Counted from the stretch's first letter, positions 50,789 through 59,140 are shown. The stretch: 64,000 bases of DNA from Neolewinella persica DSM 23188 (GCF_000373105.1 NZ_KB890497.1:123686-187685); one strand, 5' to 3'. The notes: generated by a model from the sequence alone, not told the origin. A program made the numbers and translations.

Positions 50789-50930
50789 ATAACCACTAAG
50801 ACACTAAGGGCAGTAAGAATTACACTAAGATTATTTGGGGGTACACGACGTCTGAATGATTTATTAAATCTTCCCTTTTCTTAGTGTAGCCCTTAATTTT
50901 CTTAATGCCCTTAATGGTTACCTGCAACGA
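50789..50930. repeat. Inverted pair of CACTAAGG word arrays
   Basis: AACCACTAAGACACTAAGGGC...TTACACTAAG at 50791-50830 and its degenerate inverse at 50873-50929 (TTAGTGTAGCCCTTAA...CTTAATGGTTACC). The two could form one long stem between the membrane-protein gene and the 3' end of pyrB. Confidence 0.65.
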
Positions 50931-50935
50931 AGCCC

Positions 50936-51880
50936 TCAAATCTCCTTCCGCCGGGCCGCCAGCAAATACAACACCGCCATCCGCACCGCCACCCCGTTCT
51001 CTACCTGTTCCAGGATGATGCTATGCTCAGAATCCGCAACGGAGGTATCGATTTCAACGCCCCGATTGATCGGACCTGGGTGCATGATGACTACCGGTTT
51101 GTCCAGCTTATCCACTCGCTCGCGGGTGATGCCAAAATGCCGGTTGTACTCGCGCAAACTAGGGATGAACTTGGTGTCTTGTCGTTCAAGTTGGATGCGC
51201 AGCACGTTGGCTACGTCGCACCAGGCAAGACTTTCTTCGACGTCGTAGCTGACTTCCGTTCCCAGGCTACCGATGTGTTTAGGGATCAGGGTAGGAGGCC
51301 CGCATACGCGAACCCTGGCACCTAGTTTTTGCAGACAAAAAATATTGGAAAGCGCCACCCTGGAGTGGGTAATGTCCCCGAAGATGCAGACCTTTTTACC
51401 CCGCATGTCTCCGCCCACGGCGTCACGCATGGAGTAGGCATCGAGCAGGGCCTGGGTCGGATGCTCGTGCGTGCCGTCACCAGCGTTGATGATACTGGCG
51501 TCAATTTTCGAGGCAAGGAAATGATGTGCGCCAGGCGCGGGATGCCGCATCACCACCATGTCCACTTTCATGGCGAGGATGTTATTAACGGTATCCAACA
51601 AAGTCTCTCCTTTTTTGACGGAAGAACTGGCAGCACTGAAGTTAACGGTATCTGCACTAAGCCTTTTTTCGGCCAGCTCAAAGCTGATACGGGTACGGGT
51701 ACTGTTTTCGAAAAACAGGTTGGCGACGGTAGTGTCCCGAAGGCTGGGTACCTTTTTGATCGGCCGGTTGATGACTTCCTTAAACTCCCGCGCAGTATCG
51801 AGGATGAGCTCTACGTCTGCCGGCAGCAGGTACTTGATGCCGAGAACGTGTTTGGTGGATAGTTGTTGGTCTGAGGCCAT
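50936..51880 (-). CDS. pyrB: Aspartate carbamoyltransferase catalytic subunit
   Basis: 314-aa enzyme of pyrimidine synthesis (carbamoyl phosphate + aspartate). FFENSTRTR with STRTR at 60-64 and DGTHEHPTQALLDAYSM are the carbamoyl-phosphate and substrate sites; VMHPGPINRGVEID completes the set. ATG at 51880, four nt after the pyrR stop, so they are co-transcribed. PyrR may regulate the operon, but I cannot point to an attenuator in the sequence. Confidence 0.96.
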   Translation of the reverse strand: MASDQQLSTKHVLGIKYLLPADVELILDTAREFKEVINRPIKKVPSLRDTTVANLFFENSTRTRISFELAEKRLSADTVNFSAASSSVKKGETLLDTVNNILAMKVDMVVMRHPAPGAHHFLASKIDASIINAGDGTHEHPTQALLDAYSMRDAVGGDMRGKKVCIFGDITHSRVALSNIFCLQKLGARVRVCGPPTLIPKHIGSLGTEVSYDVEESLAWCDVANVLRIQLERQDTKFIPSLREYNRHFGITRERVDKLDKPVVIMHPGPINRGVEIDTSVADSEHSIILEQVENGVAVRMAVLYLLAARRKEI

Positions 51881-51884
51881 GAAG

Positions 51885-52433
51885 TTATTGCGCTGGCTGC
51901 CTGGTGAGGATGATTTGATCAACGCCATGGGTTTCGGCCCATTGAACGTCGACGTATTCGTCGTGGAGGGTATCTACAGAAAGGCCACGGTAGTTGGCCC
52001 TGATGGGGAGGGTGCGACGGAAGCGGCGATCGACCATGACCAGGAGCTCCACCTGGGCGGGGCGGCCAAAGTGGTTCAGCGCAGTCAGGGCGGAAAGAGT
52101 GGTACGGCCACTGTACAGTACATCGTCGACCAGGATCACCCGTTTGTCTTCCACCAGAAAGTCAATCTCCGTCGTCTGAGGGGTCAGCGGACCTTTTGCT
52201 GTCCGGAAATCGTCGCGGTAAAAAGTAATGTCCAGTTTACCATACTTGAAGCCGGTAATGCCCATTTCGGCCAGCCGCAGGCGCAGCCGATCGGCCAGTT
52301 CCACACCGCCGGTCTGGATTCCGATCAGGCAGGTATTACTGAAGTCCCCGTGCTCCTCGATGAGGTGACGGCAGAGGCGTTCGATGGTAAGAGCGAAGCG
52401 CTCCGGGGCGTGGATGATGCGCTGGTCGGGCAT
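51885..52433 (-). CDS. pyrR: Bifunctional PyrR: pyrimidine regulator / uracil phosphoribosyltransferase
   Basis: 182-aa PRPP-binding protein. PRPP signature VILVDDVLYSGRT (99-111), substrate region DITFYRDD (68-75) and the PyrR-like TQTTEIDF/FLVEDK block are present. In many bacteria PyrR controls pyr-operon attenuation by binding mRNA, and it also has weak UPRTase activity. ATG 4 nt after a TACCTTCG box, so there is no room for a leader, and attenuation in a 5' leader of this transcript is unlikely; a site inside or before pyrB is possible. Confidence 0.92.
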   Translation of the reverse strand: MPDQRIIHAPERFALTIERLCRHLIEEHGDFSNTCLIGIQTGGVELADRLRLRLAEMGITGFKYGKLDITFYRDDFRTAKGPLTPQTTEIDFLVEDKRVILVDDVLYSGRTTLSALTALNHFGRPAQVELLVMVDRRFRRTLPIRANYRGLSVDTLHDEYVDVQWAETHGVDQIILTRQPAQ

Positions 52434-52445
52434 GATGCGAAGGTA
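52434..52445 (-). promoter_or_regulatory. -7 box 4 nt before pyrR ATG
   Basis: TACCTTCG (52438-52445), CATC, ATG. Predicted leaderless. Confidence 0.6.
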
Positions 52446-52448
52446 GGA

Positions 52449-52480
52449 AAATAGTCTTGTAGTTGGGTAGTCTTTTAGTC
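52449..52480 (-). repeat. Four in-phase octamers upstream of pyrR
   Basis: AAATAGTC, TTGTAGTT, GGGTAGTC, TTTTAGTC on the plus strand in 8-nt phase, directly upstream of the -7 box. Confidence 0.55.
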
Positions 52481-52616
52481 TGGTAGAGCTACCGCAAGCG
52501 GGAAATAGTCTCCTGCTTTAGTCGTCTTGTTGTCTTGAAGAGCTACTGTATAAAAGGGCTCAATGTGCTCATCAATGGAGTATATACAGTTCGCAGTGGG
52601 TGAAGGCAAATAATTA

Positions 52617-52633
52617 GGCGCGATCGCAGGTGC
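52617..52633 (-). repeat. Dispersed 17-mer, copy 16
   Basis: GCACCTGCGATCGCGCC, minus strand, in the 406-nt region between pyrR and the GNAT gene. Apart from this, promoters and octamers, I see nothing in that region. Confidence 0.7.
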
Positions 52634-52776
52634 AAGGAACGGGAAACGGAGCAAAGGGCAGTCATCTAAATTAAGCGTAAGGATTAAGATACGTAAATCA
52701 GGAATGCTGCGTGAAATAAAATAAGCAATAATTGTAGTTTTATTTTAAATGTGAAAACAAATTGAAGTTTAAATCG

Positions 52777-52784
52777 TATATTTG
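52777..52784 (+). promoter_or_regulatory. -7 box TATATTTG of the GNAT-fusion gene
   Basis: Perfect TAnnTTTG with TTG about 14-20 nt upstream. The predicted start lies at or just inside the GACTACAA array. Confidence 0.65.
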
Positions 52785-52788
52785 TCAA

Positions 52789-52836
52789 GACTACAAGACT
52801 ACAAGACTACAAGACTACAAGACTACAAGACTACAA
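52789..52836 (+). repeat. Six perfect octamers directly before the GNAT-fusion gene
   Basis: GACTACAA repeated six times, AGC, then ATG at 52840. Same arrangement as at 32325 with a different unit. Confidence 0.95.
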
Positions 52837-52839
52837 AGC

Positions 52840-55089
52840 ATGATCCTCCGCCCCGCAAGGGAATCAGATTTCCCTCACCTCGAGACTTTCGTCTGGCAAG
52901 CCATCTTCCCGGCTTTTGACCGGCCTGAACTCTCTGTTGCCCAGCGTGCTGAAAATGACGCTTTGGTAGAAGGTGCAAGGGCCGAAGTCCTTCGGGCACT
53001 GGAAGAGCGAAATACTGCGGTGTTCGTAGCCATCGAACCCAAAGGTCGTACTCTGGCTGGCTACCTGATCATTGATGGAACTCCGGCAGCTTACGCTCAC
53101 CTGCGCCAGATCATCGTAAAACGCGCCTATTGGGGAAAAGGGGTTGCCGCCGCATTAATGGAGGAAGCAACTAATTTTATTGGTCGCGACCGGGCGGTCT
53201 CCGTTGCCGTTCGGTATTACAATGCCCGGGCGATTGCTTTTTTAGTTAAACATGATTTCGTTGATACCGGTGAAACAACCGGTGATCAGGCGATTGCCCG
53301 CACCTTATTGTTGCGTGAGGCCTACGAGGTCGTCGATATTCCAGCTAAAGCAGTTGAATCCTCAGGTGAGGAAAGCAACCGTAGCCAATGGGAAGATGAC
53401 TTCCCTAGCCTGGCAGATGAACCCGTCTTTGAAACACTACCGAATTACAACCTGAGAGTAGATGAAACACCCCTATACCAGACCGGCGAAAATGCGCTGA
53501 CTACGTCGGTCGATACTGAAGAAGATGGGGAAACCAGCCTATCGGAAAACCAACTCTCCGAGTTGGAGGCCTTCATTGCCCGGGCAAGAGCGAAAAAGGG
53601 TACGGCCGCTCCAAGAGATAACTCCTCTCCTGCAGCCTCCTCTCGTGTAAAGAATGAAAAGCCAGCATCTTTCACAGAAAAGCCTTCCCCTGTTTCCAGG
53701 CCAGAGAACAATGCGCGGAAGCTGGAAACTCCCCGACCTGCAGTAAAACCGGTTTATGACCGTAGTAAAATTGAATTCGAAGTTGATTTTGGAGACGGTA
53801 TGGTGTCCACCCCGGTGGTCAGTAAATCTAGTCTGCCTACCGGGAAAACTGAGAAGGAAACCATGAAATCCTCCTTTGAATTTGCTTTTGAGGCTGATCC
53901 TGCCCCCGGCGATGTCTCTCCTGTTTCGGTGCAACAGTCTGCTGTTTCAACAGATGCTTCGATGGACGTTCAGGCCAAGCAGGCTGTCGATGATACGGTG
54001 GAAGAAACTCCCGTTCGTCAAGCGACTAAATTGTGCCCCGATTGTGAGAGTATTCTCCCATCCATGGCCCGGTTTTGCTTCAGCTGCGGGCACCCGCAGC
54101 CCGAAGAATCAGAGGAAACTGGTGGGAAAGCTCCCGTGGAGGAAGTCCTAATCCTGGAAGATCTGGCCGAATGGCCGAACGAACTGGATACCCGGTTTAC
54201 CCGGGAGTCTGCGGCACCAACCAGCCCCTCCGCCAAACCAGCTCCGGAAACCAAATCCCCAAACGAACCAATTGAAGGACCGGGCAGCCGGGTTAAGTCC
54301 TCTGAAAAAACTTCCAATACAGTTTCTTCCGGCAACGACAAAAATGAGGATCAAAACGAAAAGAAATCTGCCCCTGCTAATAACCGGCAGTGGTCCTTCA
54401 GCGAACTTAAAAATGATTTCCGGGAACACCTCCAGGCCCAGATTCTGGCTTATTTCGATGATCGTAAACTCAGGAAGTACATCGCCCGGATGGAGGAAAG
54501 CACAGAGTTTCAAAGGCTTCGTGATGGTAGTCTGAAGGGAATCCTCAACTGGCTGAACCACGGTGTGCACACTAAGAAGGAAGCACAACGCCGACTACAC
54601 GATACGTTTGCTGATTTGTCTGAGTATTTCATCGTGGAAACGGCTGGCGACCTAAGTGAGGGCGTTTTACCGCAACGGTTACTTCGCCATCAAAGCATTG
54701 ATTGGGAAACAGCCAACATTTTCAAGGTGGTGATGGATTATCTTGACTTCGAGGAGGAAAACGAACTGGTCTATACTGATTTTGTGTCGATGCCTTCCCG
54801 TGCCTTACGCAACGCCACCAAATCTTTCATCCGTGCAAAAAAGGATGAACGCGTATTCCTGATCTGCGATCAGAGTCTGCTGAGTCAGGCCAAGAATGGT
54901 TTTGCCGTTACCGATGCTGGTCTTTACTGGAAAAACGTACTGCAGCCAGCTGGCGCGGTTACCTTTACGACGCTGAACGAGATTAAGCTTGACCAGGGCC
55001 ACCTTTCACTTGATGGGCAGTTTTTTAATGCTGGAAGTCGGTTGAATTTGAAGATGGCATTGTTGCTTAATAAGCTGCGGCGGATGTGA
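52840..55089 (+). CDS. GNAT acetyltransferase fused to a disordered linker, zinc ribbon and novel C-terminal domain
   Basis: 749-aa protein. Residues 1-165 are GNAT-like (ILRPARESDFPHLETFV...LRQIIVKRAYWGKGVAAALMEEA with the acetyl-CoA loop R-x-x-G-x-G-x-A variant). About 170-395 is acidic and low-complexity. A zinc ribbon follows with Cys399-x2-Cys402-x10-Cys413-x2-Cys416 (LCPDCESIL...CFSCGHPQ), then a second disordered region. The C-terminal part (about 520-749) is folded: helical up to ~650, then DERVFLICDQSLLSQAKNGFAVTDAGLYWKN, reminiscent of PH-like domains seen with zinc ribbons in other bacterial proteins. Target unknown. The longer frame from 52762 is rejected because it translates the octamers. 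Confidence 0.75.
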   Translation: MILRPARESDFPHLETFVWQAIFPAFDRPELSVAQRAENDALVEGARAEVLRALEERNTAVFVAIEPKGRTLAGYLIIDGTPAAYAHLRQIIVKRAYWGKGVAAALMEEATNFIGRDRAVSVAVRYYNARAIAFLVKHDFVDTGETTGDQAIARTLLLREAYEVVDIPAKAVESSGEESNRSQWEDDFPSLADEPVFETLPNYNLRVDETPLYQTGENALTTSVDTEEDGETSLSENQLSELEAFIARARAKKGTAAPRDNSSPAASSRVKNEKPASFTEKPSPVSRPENNARKLETPRPAVKPVYDRSKIEFEVDFGDGMVSTPVVSKSSLPTGKTEKETMKSSFEFAFEADPAPGDVSPVSVQQSAVSTDASMDVQAKQAVDDTVEETPVRQATKLCPDCESILPSMARFCFSCGHPQPEESEETGGKAPVEEVLILEDLAEWPNELDTRFTRESAAPTSPSAKPAPETKSPNEPIEGPGSRVKSSEKTSNTVSSGNDKNEDQNEKKSAPANNRQWSFSELKNDFREHLQAQILAYFDDRKLRKYIARMEESTEFQRLRDGSLKGILNWLNHGVHTKKEAQRRLHDTFADLSEYFIVETAGDLSEGVLPQRLLRHQSIDWETANIFKVVMDYLDFEEENELVYTDFVSMPSRALRNATKSFIRAKKDERVFLICDQSLLSQAKNGFAVTDAGLYWKNVLQPAGAVTFTTLNEIKLDQGHLSLDGQFFNAGSRLNLKMALLLNKLRRM

Positions 55090-55186
55090 AAGCTGTAATA
55101 TTGTAGTAAACCGCATTCGGGTTTTCGTGTTAGGCAACTCTAGAAATTGCCGCTAATGTCAGCTGCTACCAAAACCTATTCAAGTA

Positions 55187-55561
55187 ATGGATTACCTTAT
55201 CATCGCTCTCCAGCTCATCGTCGGTCTCAGTATATTGAACGTCTGGCTGGTACAATATAATAAAGCTACTCGCTGGCGTGGCGGCGATGCCACCACGATT
55301 TTCGAAGAATTTCAGGCCTATGGTTTACCCGTCTGGTCGGTTTACGTGATTGGAACGGCAAAGGTTGTTCTTGCCCTACTGTTGATCGCAGGTATCTGGT
55401 TTCCAATGCTTCAATTTCCGGCCGCCGTCGGGCTAGCTGTCCTGTTGGCTGGCTCAATCACGATGCACTTTAAGATTAGTGATCCGCTCATAAAGTCTTT
55501 TCCCGCAGCGCTATTTTTGGTGATGTGTTTGGTCATTGCTTACGACGCAAATGCACTCTAG
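55187..55561 (+). CDS. DoxX-like four-helix membrane protein
   Basis: 124-aa membrane protein with four hydrophobic segments, in the style of DoxX/DoxD-like proteins (LIIALQLIVGLSILNVWL, VYVIGTAKVVLALLLIAGIWFP, PAAVGLAVLLAGSITMHF, AALFLVMCLVIAY). The ExG/K-x-V motif after helix 1 is only partly conserved. Function unknown. First of three neighbouring small DoxX-like genes. Confidence 0.7.
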   Translation: MDYLIIALQLIVGLSILNVWLVQYNKATRWRGGDATTIFEEFQAYGLPVWSVYVIGTAKVVLALLLIAGIWFPMLQFPAAVGLAVLLAGSITMHFKISDPLIKSFPAALFLVMCLVIAYDANAL

Positions 55562-55727
55562 ACAATGCAGGAGCAGCAAGTTGCTCCGCTCGTTCTTTAT
55601 TGGTTTACGTAAGCTGTATACCCTACATTAAGGTGACTCATCAGCCGACTGTCGATTAGTCCTGTGCCCTGGCGTAAAGTTGGTCAATACTTTTATGGGT
55701 AATGAGCCTGTGTCTTTCTGACAGTGG

Positions 55728-56075
55728 TTACAGGATGCTACCGTAATGCACGCTCAGGTAGAGATTCAATACGGCGTAGAGGAAGGCAGGAGATGACGCC
55801 CAGAAGCCATCTTTGATCTTTAATCGTACCCCGAAACCAAACACCATCATCAGGCCCAAACCTAAGGCTGCTCCAAAGGCCAGCCAGGGAGAGGTCCAGT
55901 ATCCAATGAGTAGGCCCATGGCTCCTAGTAGCTGAAGGTAGCCAGTCAATACCCGCTGGCGGTCATAACCGTAGCGGATAAATTCGCTCTTCATGTGCGA
56001 GGTCGTCAGACATCCCGCCCCGTAAAAAATAAAGGAGACTCCGGAGAAAAAGGTGGCCAGGGTAGGAAAGTCCAT
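55728..56075 (-). CDS. DoxX-like membrane protein
   Basis: 115-aa protein with four hydrophobic segments (FFSGVSFIFYGAGCL, YLQLLGAMGLLIGYW, AFGAALGLGLMMVFGFGV, FLYAVLNLYLSVHY). RVLTGYLQLLGAMGLLIGYW follows the DoxX_2 pattern. Function unknown. Divergent from the gene at 56194. Confidence 0.7.
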   Translation of the reverse strand: MDFPTLATFFSGVSFIFYGAGCLTTSHMKSEFIRYGYDRQRVLTGYLQLLGAMGLLIGYWTSPWLAFGAALGLGLMMVFGFGVRLKIKDGFWASSPAFLYAVLNLYLSVHYGSIL

Positions 56076-56193
56076 AGAAGGGATTCTTTTTCGAAGCGTT
56101 GGAGGCTCGGGGAAGTTAATGTGATCTTGTAGGAGTTGTCCGAACCATTATTGCCCGGAAAGGTTTATCCCCGAACCTCAACCTTAAACTACC

Positions 56194-56571
56194 ATGACAA
56201 TGTCTACCCTCCACGAACCCGGTATCTCTAAAATCCGGCGCATCGTTGGCTACCTGCTCTCTATCCTGGCCTCTTTAGCCGTCTTCGGGTCTGGGGTAAC
56301 CAAGTTTTTCCCTAATAATGAAATCCACCTCCTGCTGGAACAGCTTGGTATGGCGGAGCATGCCGTTGTGATCGGTCTGATCGAGATGGGTGTTGTCGTC
56401 CTGTATTGGATTCCCAGGATCAGCAACATCGGATTCTTCCTGTTCTGTTCCTACGCTGGCGGAATCGTTGTCGGGGAGTTGATTCTAGGAGATGTACCCC
56501 TACCTGGCTTGGCGATTGGTGGGATGGTTTATGTGGGTACTTTACTGCGGAAACCGTCGCTGCTGGGGTAA
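56194..56571 (+). CDS. DoxX-like membrane protein
   Basis: 125-aa protein with four hydrophobic segments (LLSILASLAVFGSGVTKFF, VVIGLIEMGVVVLYWIP, FFLFCSYAGGIVVGELIL, LAIGGMVYVGTLL). Resembles DoxX-like family wording (FGSGVTKFF, GLIEMG). ATG at 56194. Function unknown. Confidence 0.7.
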   Translation: MTMSTLHEPGISKIRRIVGYLLSILASLAVFGSGVTKFFPNNEIHLLLEQLGMAEHAVVIGLIEMGVVVLYWIPRISNIGFFLFCSYAGGIVVGELILGDVPLPGLAIGGMVYVGTLLRKPSLLG

Positions 56572-56609
56572 GGGGGCTAAATAAGGAAACCGTTGCCTGC
56601 AGCTTTCGG

Positions 56610-57407
56610 CTATGCTCCCCACAGCTTCCACCCCGCTTCCGCCTGGTGATGTAACATTCTGATCCCATTCCCGGTACTGGCCCCAGCGGCAGCAGACTTA
56701 CTCAGAAAGAGCGTTGTTGCAGGATTGTAGACCAGGTCGTAGCAGAAGTGTGCGGGAGACAATGCGGCGTAAGGGATGTCCGGAAACGTAGTGTCCTTTG
56801 GCGCCATGCCCAATGGCGTGGTGTTGATGACCAGGTGATGATCGGCAATAAGGCTGGGGCTAAGGTCGGAATAGGTGACCCTGTCCTCGCCGGCGGTACG
56901 ACTGACGGCGAGCGTGGTCACGCCGAGTTCCCGTAGGGCCTCATGGACGGCAAGGGAAGCTCCACCGGTGCCGAGTACGAGCGCACTGGTTTCTTCCAGG
57001 AAAATTTCGAGGAGGTCATCGTTGGTGGGCAGGCCGAAGGCCTGCTGCGTCCAGTTCGCTTCCCGGAGATGATCGAGCAGGTCGGTCTGGAAACCCATGT
57101 AATCGGTATTGTAACCGGTGGTGGAACCGTCGGCTTCAATGCGAATGCAGTTTACTGCTCCGATCCTGGCAGCTGCAGGGTCAATCCGGTCAAGAAAAGG
57201 AAGGACGTTTTGCTTGTGGGGGATGGTGACGTTTAATCCCTTCAGGTCTGGATATTTGGCTTTCAGTTCATCGAATCCCCGGAAGTGCTCCATAGGGAAA
57301 TCGTAATACTGATGCGTGTCAGCGAGTCCCATCGCTGCAAACTTATCGGTGAAATAAGGTTTGGAGAAGGAGTGGGTGATTGGGTAGCCGATTAGTCCGT
57401 AGGTCAT
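56610..57407 (-). CDS. aroE: Shikimate dehydrogenase
   Basis: 265-aa enzyme of the shikimate pathway (dehydroshikimate to shikimate, NADPH). LIGYPITHSFSKPYF binds substrate, NVTIPHK carries catalytic Lys65, and GAVNCI and YNTDYMGF follow. VLGTGGASLAVHEAL is the nucleotide loop and INTTPLGM the C-terminal motif. Normal length. ATG at 57407. Confidence 0.96.
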   Translation of the reverse strand: MTYGLIGYPITHSFSKPYFTDKFAAMGLADTHQYYDFPMEHFRGFDELKAKYPDLKGLNVTIPHKQNVLPFLDRIDPAAARIGAVNCIRIEADGSTTGYNTDYMGFQTDLLDHLREANWTQQAFGLPTNDDLLEIFLEETSALVLGTGGASLAVHEALRELGVTTLAVSRTAGEDRVTYSDLSPSLIADHHLVINTTPLGMAPKDTTFPDIPYAALSPAHFCYDLVYNPATTLFLSKSAAAGASTGNGIRMLHHQAEAGWKLWGA

Positions 57408-57680
57408 GGGATATGGGGTATTTGATGTGCGATGCTTGATATTCGATTTGGCTATCGCACTCGCTTCGCTCGGTAGTGGGCTGACGCTACGCCTGGTAGT
57501 CGGAAGGCCGCCGCACGAGGCTGCTCACTTCATTCGTGGATAGGTAGTTGTATGAATAGGCAAGATCCATTGATTCTTACTAAAAGTAACTGTCGAAGAG
57601 TCACCCCTCCCCAGCGACGGCAGGAGCGGTGAACGAGCGTAGCGAGCAGAAAACGTCACGGCTCCTTTTACCGTATATCT

Positions 57681-57697
57681 GCACCCGCGGCCGCGCC
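57681..57697 (+). repeat. Dispersed 17-mer, copy 17
   Basis: GCACCCGCGGCCGCGCC, right at the 3' end of the DUF368 gene. Confidence 0.7.
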
Positions 57698-58651
57698 CTA
57701 GGCTTCTTTAAGAATTTCCATTTCTTCCTCCACTGGCGGCGCAAACCGGTCCATCAAATAAACGACGATCAGACCAAGCAGAAAAGCAATGATAACGGCG
57801 ATAACAAAGGTGTTTTCTCCTTCGTACGCTCCCGGCATGACGGGAGTTTCCAGTAACGGTACCATTTCTCCTTTGCTATTCTCCCGCATGGAAAGCGCAT
57901 TGCGCCAGGGCCATAGTTTACGCAGCGAACCAAGCATGAATCCCGTCAGGATAGCCAGTGTCTGGTTCGGCCATGTTTTGAAGGTATAAGTGAGCACCCG
58001 GCTGAATACTGCGAGGCCAACCAGGCAGCCGAGGCCAAACGTCGCTACAATCAGCAAGGCGCCGGTATCTCCCGTGGCAATGTTTCTGACGGCGGTGAAA
58101 ATAACGGTGTACATTCCCAGGAGCAGCAGGATGAAGGAGCCCGAGATGCCGGGAAGAATCAATGCCGAAATGGCGATGGCGCCAGCCACAAACACAAAAA
58201 GGAGGTTGTCTCCTCCGGCCATTGGGTTGATTGTCGTCAGGTAATAGGCCGTTATGGCGCCGATAATCAGCAGACCGATAGCGACGGCATTCCACTGTTT
58301 TATCTGTTTACCGATGTAGATGGCGGAGGCGATAATGAGGCCAAAGAAAAAGGCCCAGACCACCGGTGGGTAAGCCGCCAGTAGCTCGGTGATTGTCATG
58401 ACGGCAACACCTAAGCCAACCACCATGCCGATGCCTAGTTGGAGGATAAAGCCACCGTCAGCGGCTTTCCAAGCTGCAGCCAATCCATCACGGCGCAAAG
58501 CGCCAATGACCTCTGGCCCGAGGATGCTACCAATGGCACGAAGTAACCTTTCATAGATTCCCGTAATGAAAGCAATGGTTCCACCACTGACACCAGGGAT
58601 GGCCTCAGCGATGCCCATGGTCATGCCTTTAAGAATTATTGAGATGTTCAT
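57698..58651 (-). CDS. DUF368 membrane protein
   Basis: 317-aa multi-pass membrane protein. It opens with KGMTMGIAEAIPGVSGGTIAFITGIYERLL, the DUF368 hallmark, repeated in inverted style as ALILPGISGSFILLLLGMY. Recent work links DUF368 to undecaprenyl-phosphate recycling (flipping) in some bacteria; whether this copy does so is inference. It starts 6 nt after the upstream lipoprotein gene (58658-59140), forming an operon. A 17-mer touches its stop region. Confidence 0.9.
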   Translation of the reverse strand: MNISIILKGMTMGIAEAIPGVSGGTIAFITGIYERLLRAIGSILGPEVIGALRRDGLAAAWKAADGGFILQLGIGMVVGLGVAVMTITELLAAYPPVVWAFFFGLIIASAIYIGKQIKQWNAVAIGLLIIGAITAYYLTTINPMAGGDNLLFVFVAGAIAISALILPGISGSFILLLLGMYTVIFTAVRNIATGDTGALLIVATFGLGCLVGLAVFSRVLTYTFKTWPNQTLAILTGFMLGSLRKLWPWRNALSMRENSKGEMVPLLETPVMPGAYEGENTFVIAVIIAFLLGLIVVYLMDRFAPPVEEEMEILKEA

Positions 58652-58657
58652 CAGTTA

Positions 58658-59140
58658 CTACTTCTTTTGCTTTACGGCTGCATACATGGCTTCAACCTGC
58701 TCCAGGGTGAAAATACCATCAAAGGAATTTTGGAATACGAACTCCTGGTCGCCCTGGTAAATGATGTGTCGAAAGCCGTATAGTGATAGGGTATCGATCT
58801 TGTTGAGGAAGATGAAACCGTTGGGTTCTTCCGACAGAACACTGTCGAAGTAACGGTTGTCGCGGACCAATTGGAGTTGTTCCGCCTTCAGGCGTGCCAT
58901 ATCGTCGGTACTGGCCTGGCTGGCGAGTACTTGAATGGAATAATAATCGTCCGTGCTCTTAATGGTCACGTCCTGCATGATTCCTGAAAGATTGGTAGCC
59001 TTTACTTTAGCACTGTCGGGAGCCATAATAGTAACGGGGACGTTGTACTTCATCAGGTCAAGTGCTTTCCATCCGGAACTGGAATCAGAAGAACAGGAAA
59101 AGCAAATCAGAGAAATAGCGATAAATAGCGTCAGGCGCAT
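58658..59140 (-). CDS. Hypothetical lipoprotein, operon with DUF368
   Basis: 160-aa predicted lipoprotein (lipobox ICFSCSS, Cys16). The mature part has beta-type segments and a DDYYSIQVLASQ region. Not recognised. A perfect TAAGTTTG box lies 23 nt upstream of the ATG at 59140. It may assist the DUF368 protein or just share its transcript. Confidence 0.65.
   Translation of the reverse strand: MRLTLFIAISLICFSCSSDSSSGWKALDLMKYNVPVTIMAPDSAKVKATNLSGIMQDVTIKSTDDYYSIQVLASQASTDDMARLKAEQLQLVRDNRYFDSVLSEEPNGFIFLNKIDTLSLYGFRHIIYQGDQEFVFQNSFDGIFTLEQVEAMYAAVKQKK

Noticed and set aside
52762..52839. N-terminal extension of the GNAT protein
   Set aside because: It would translate the promoter and octamers (DYKTTRLQ repeats) before a typical GNAT start.
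894..57697. 17-mer as Chi or as HIP1
   Set aside because: Chi should be strongly strand-biased, but these are 9 plus and 8 minus. HIP1 is a GCGATCGC palindrome, and this motif is not palindromic.
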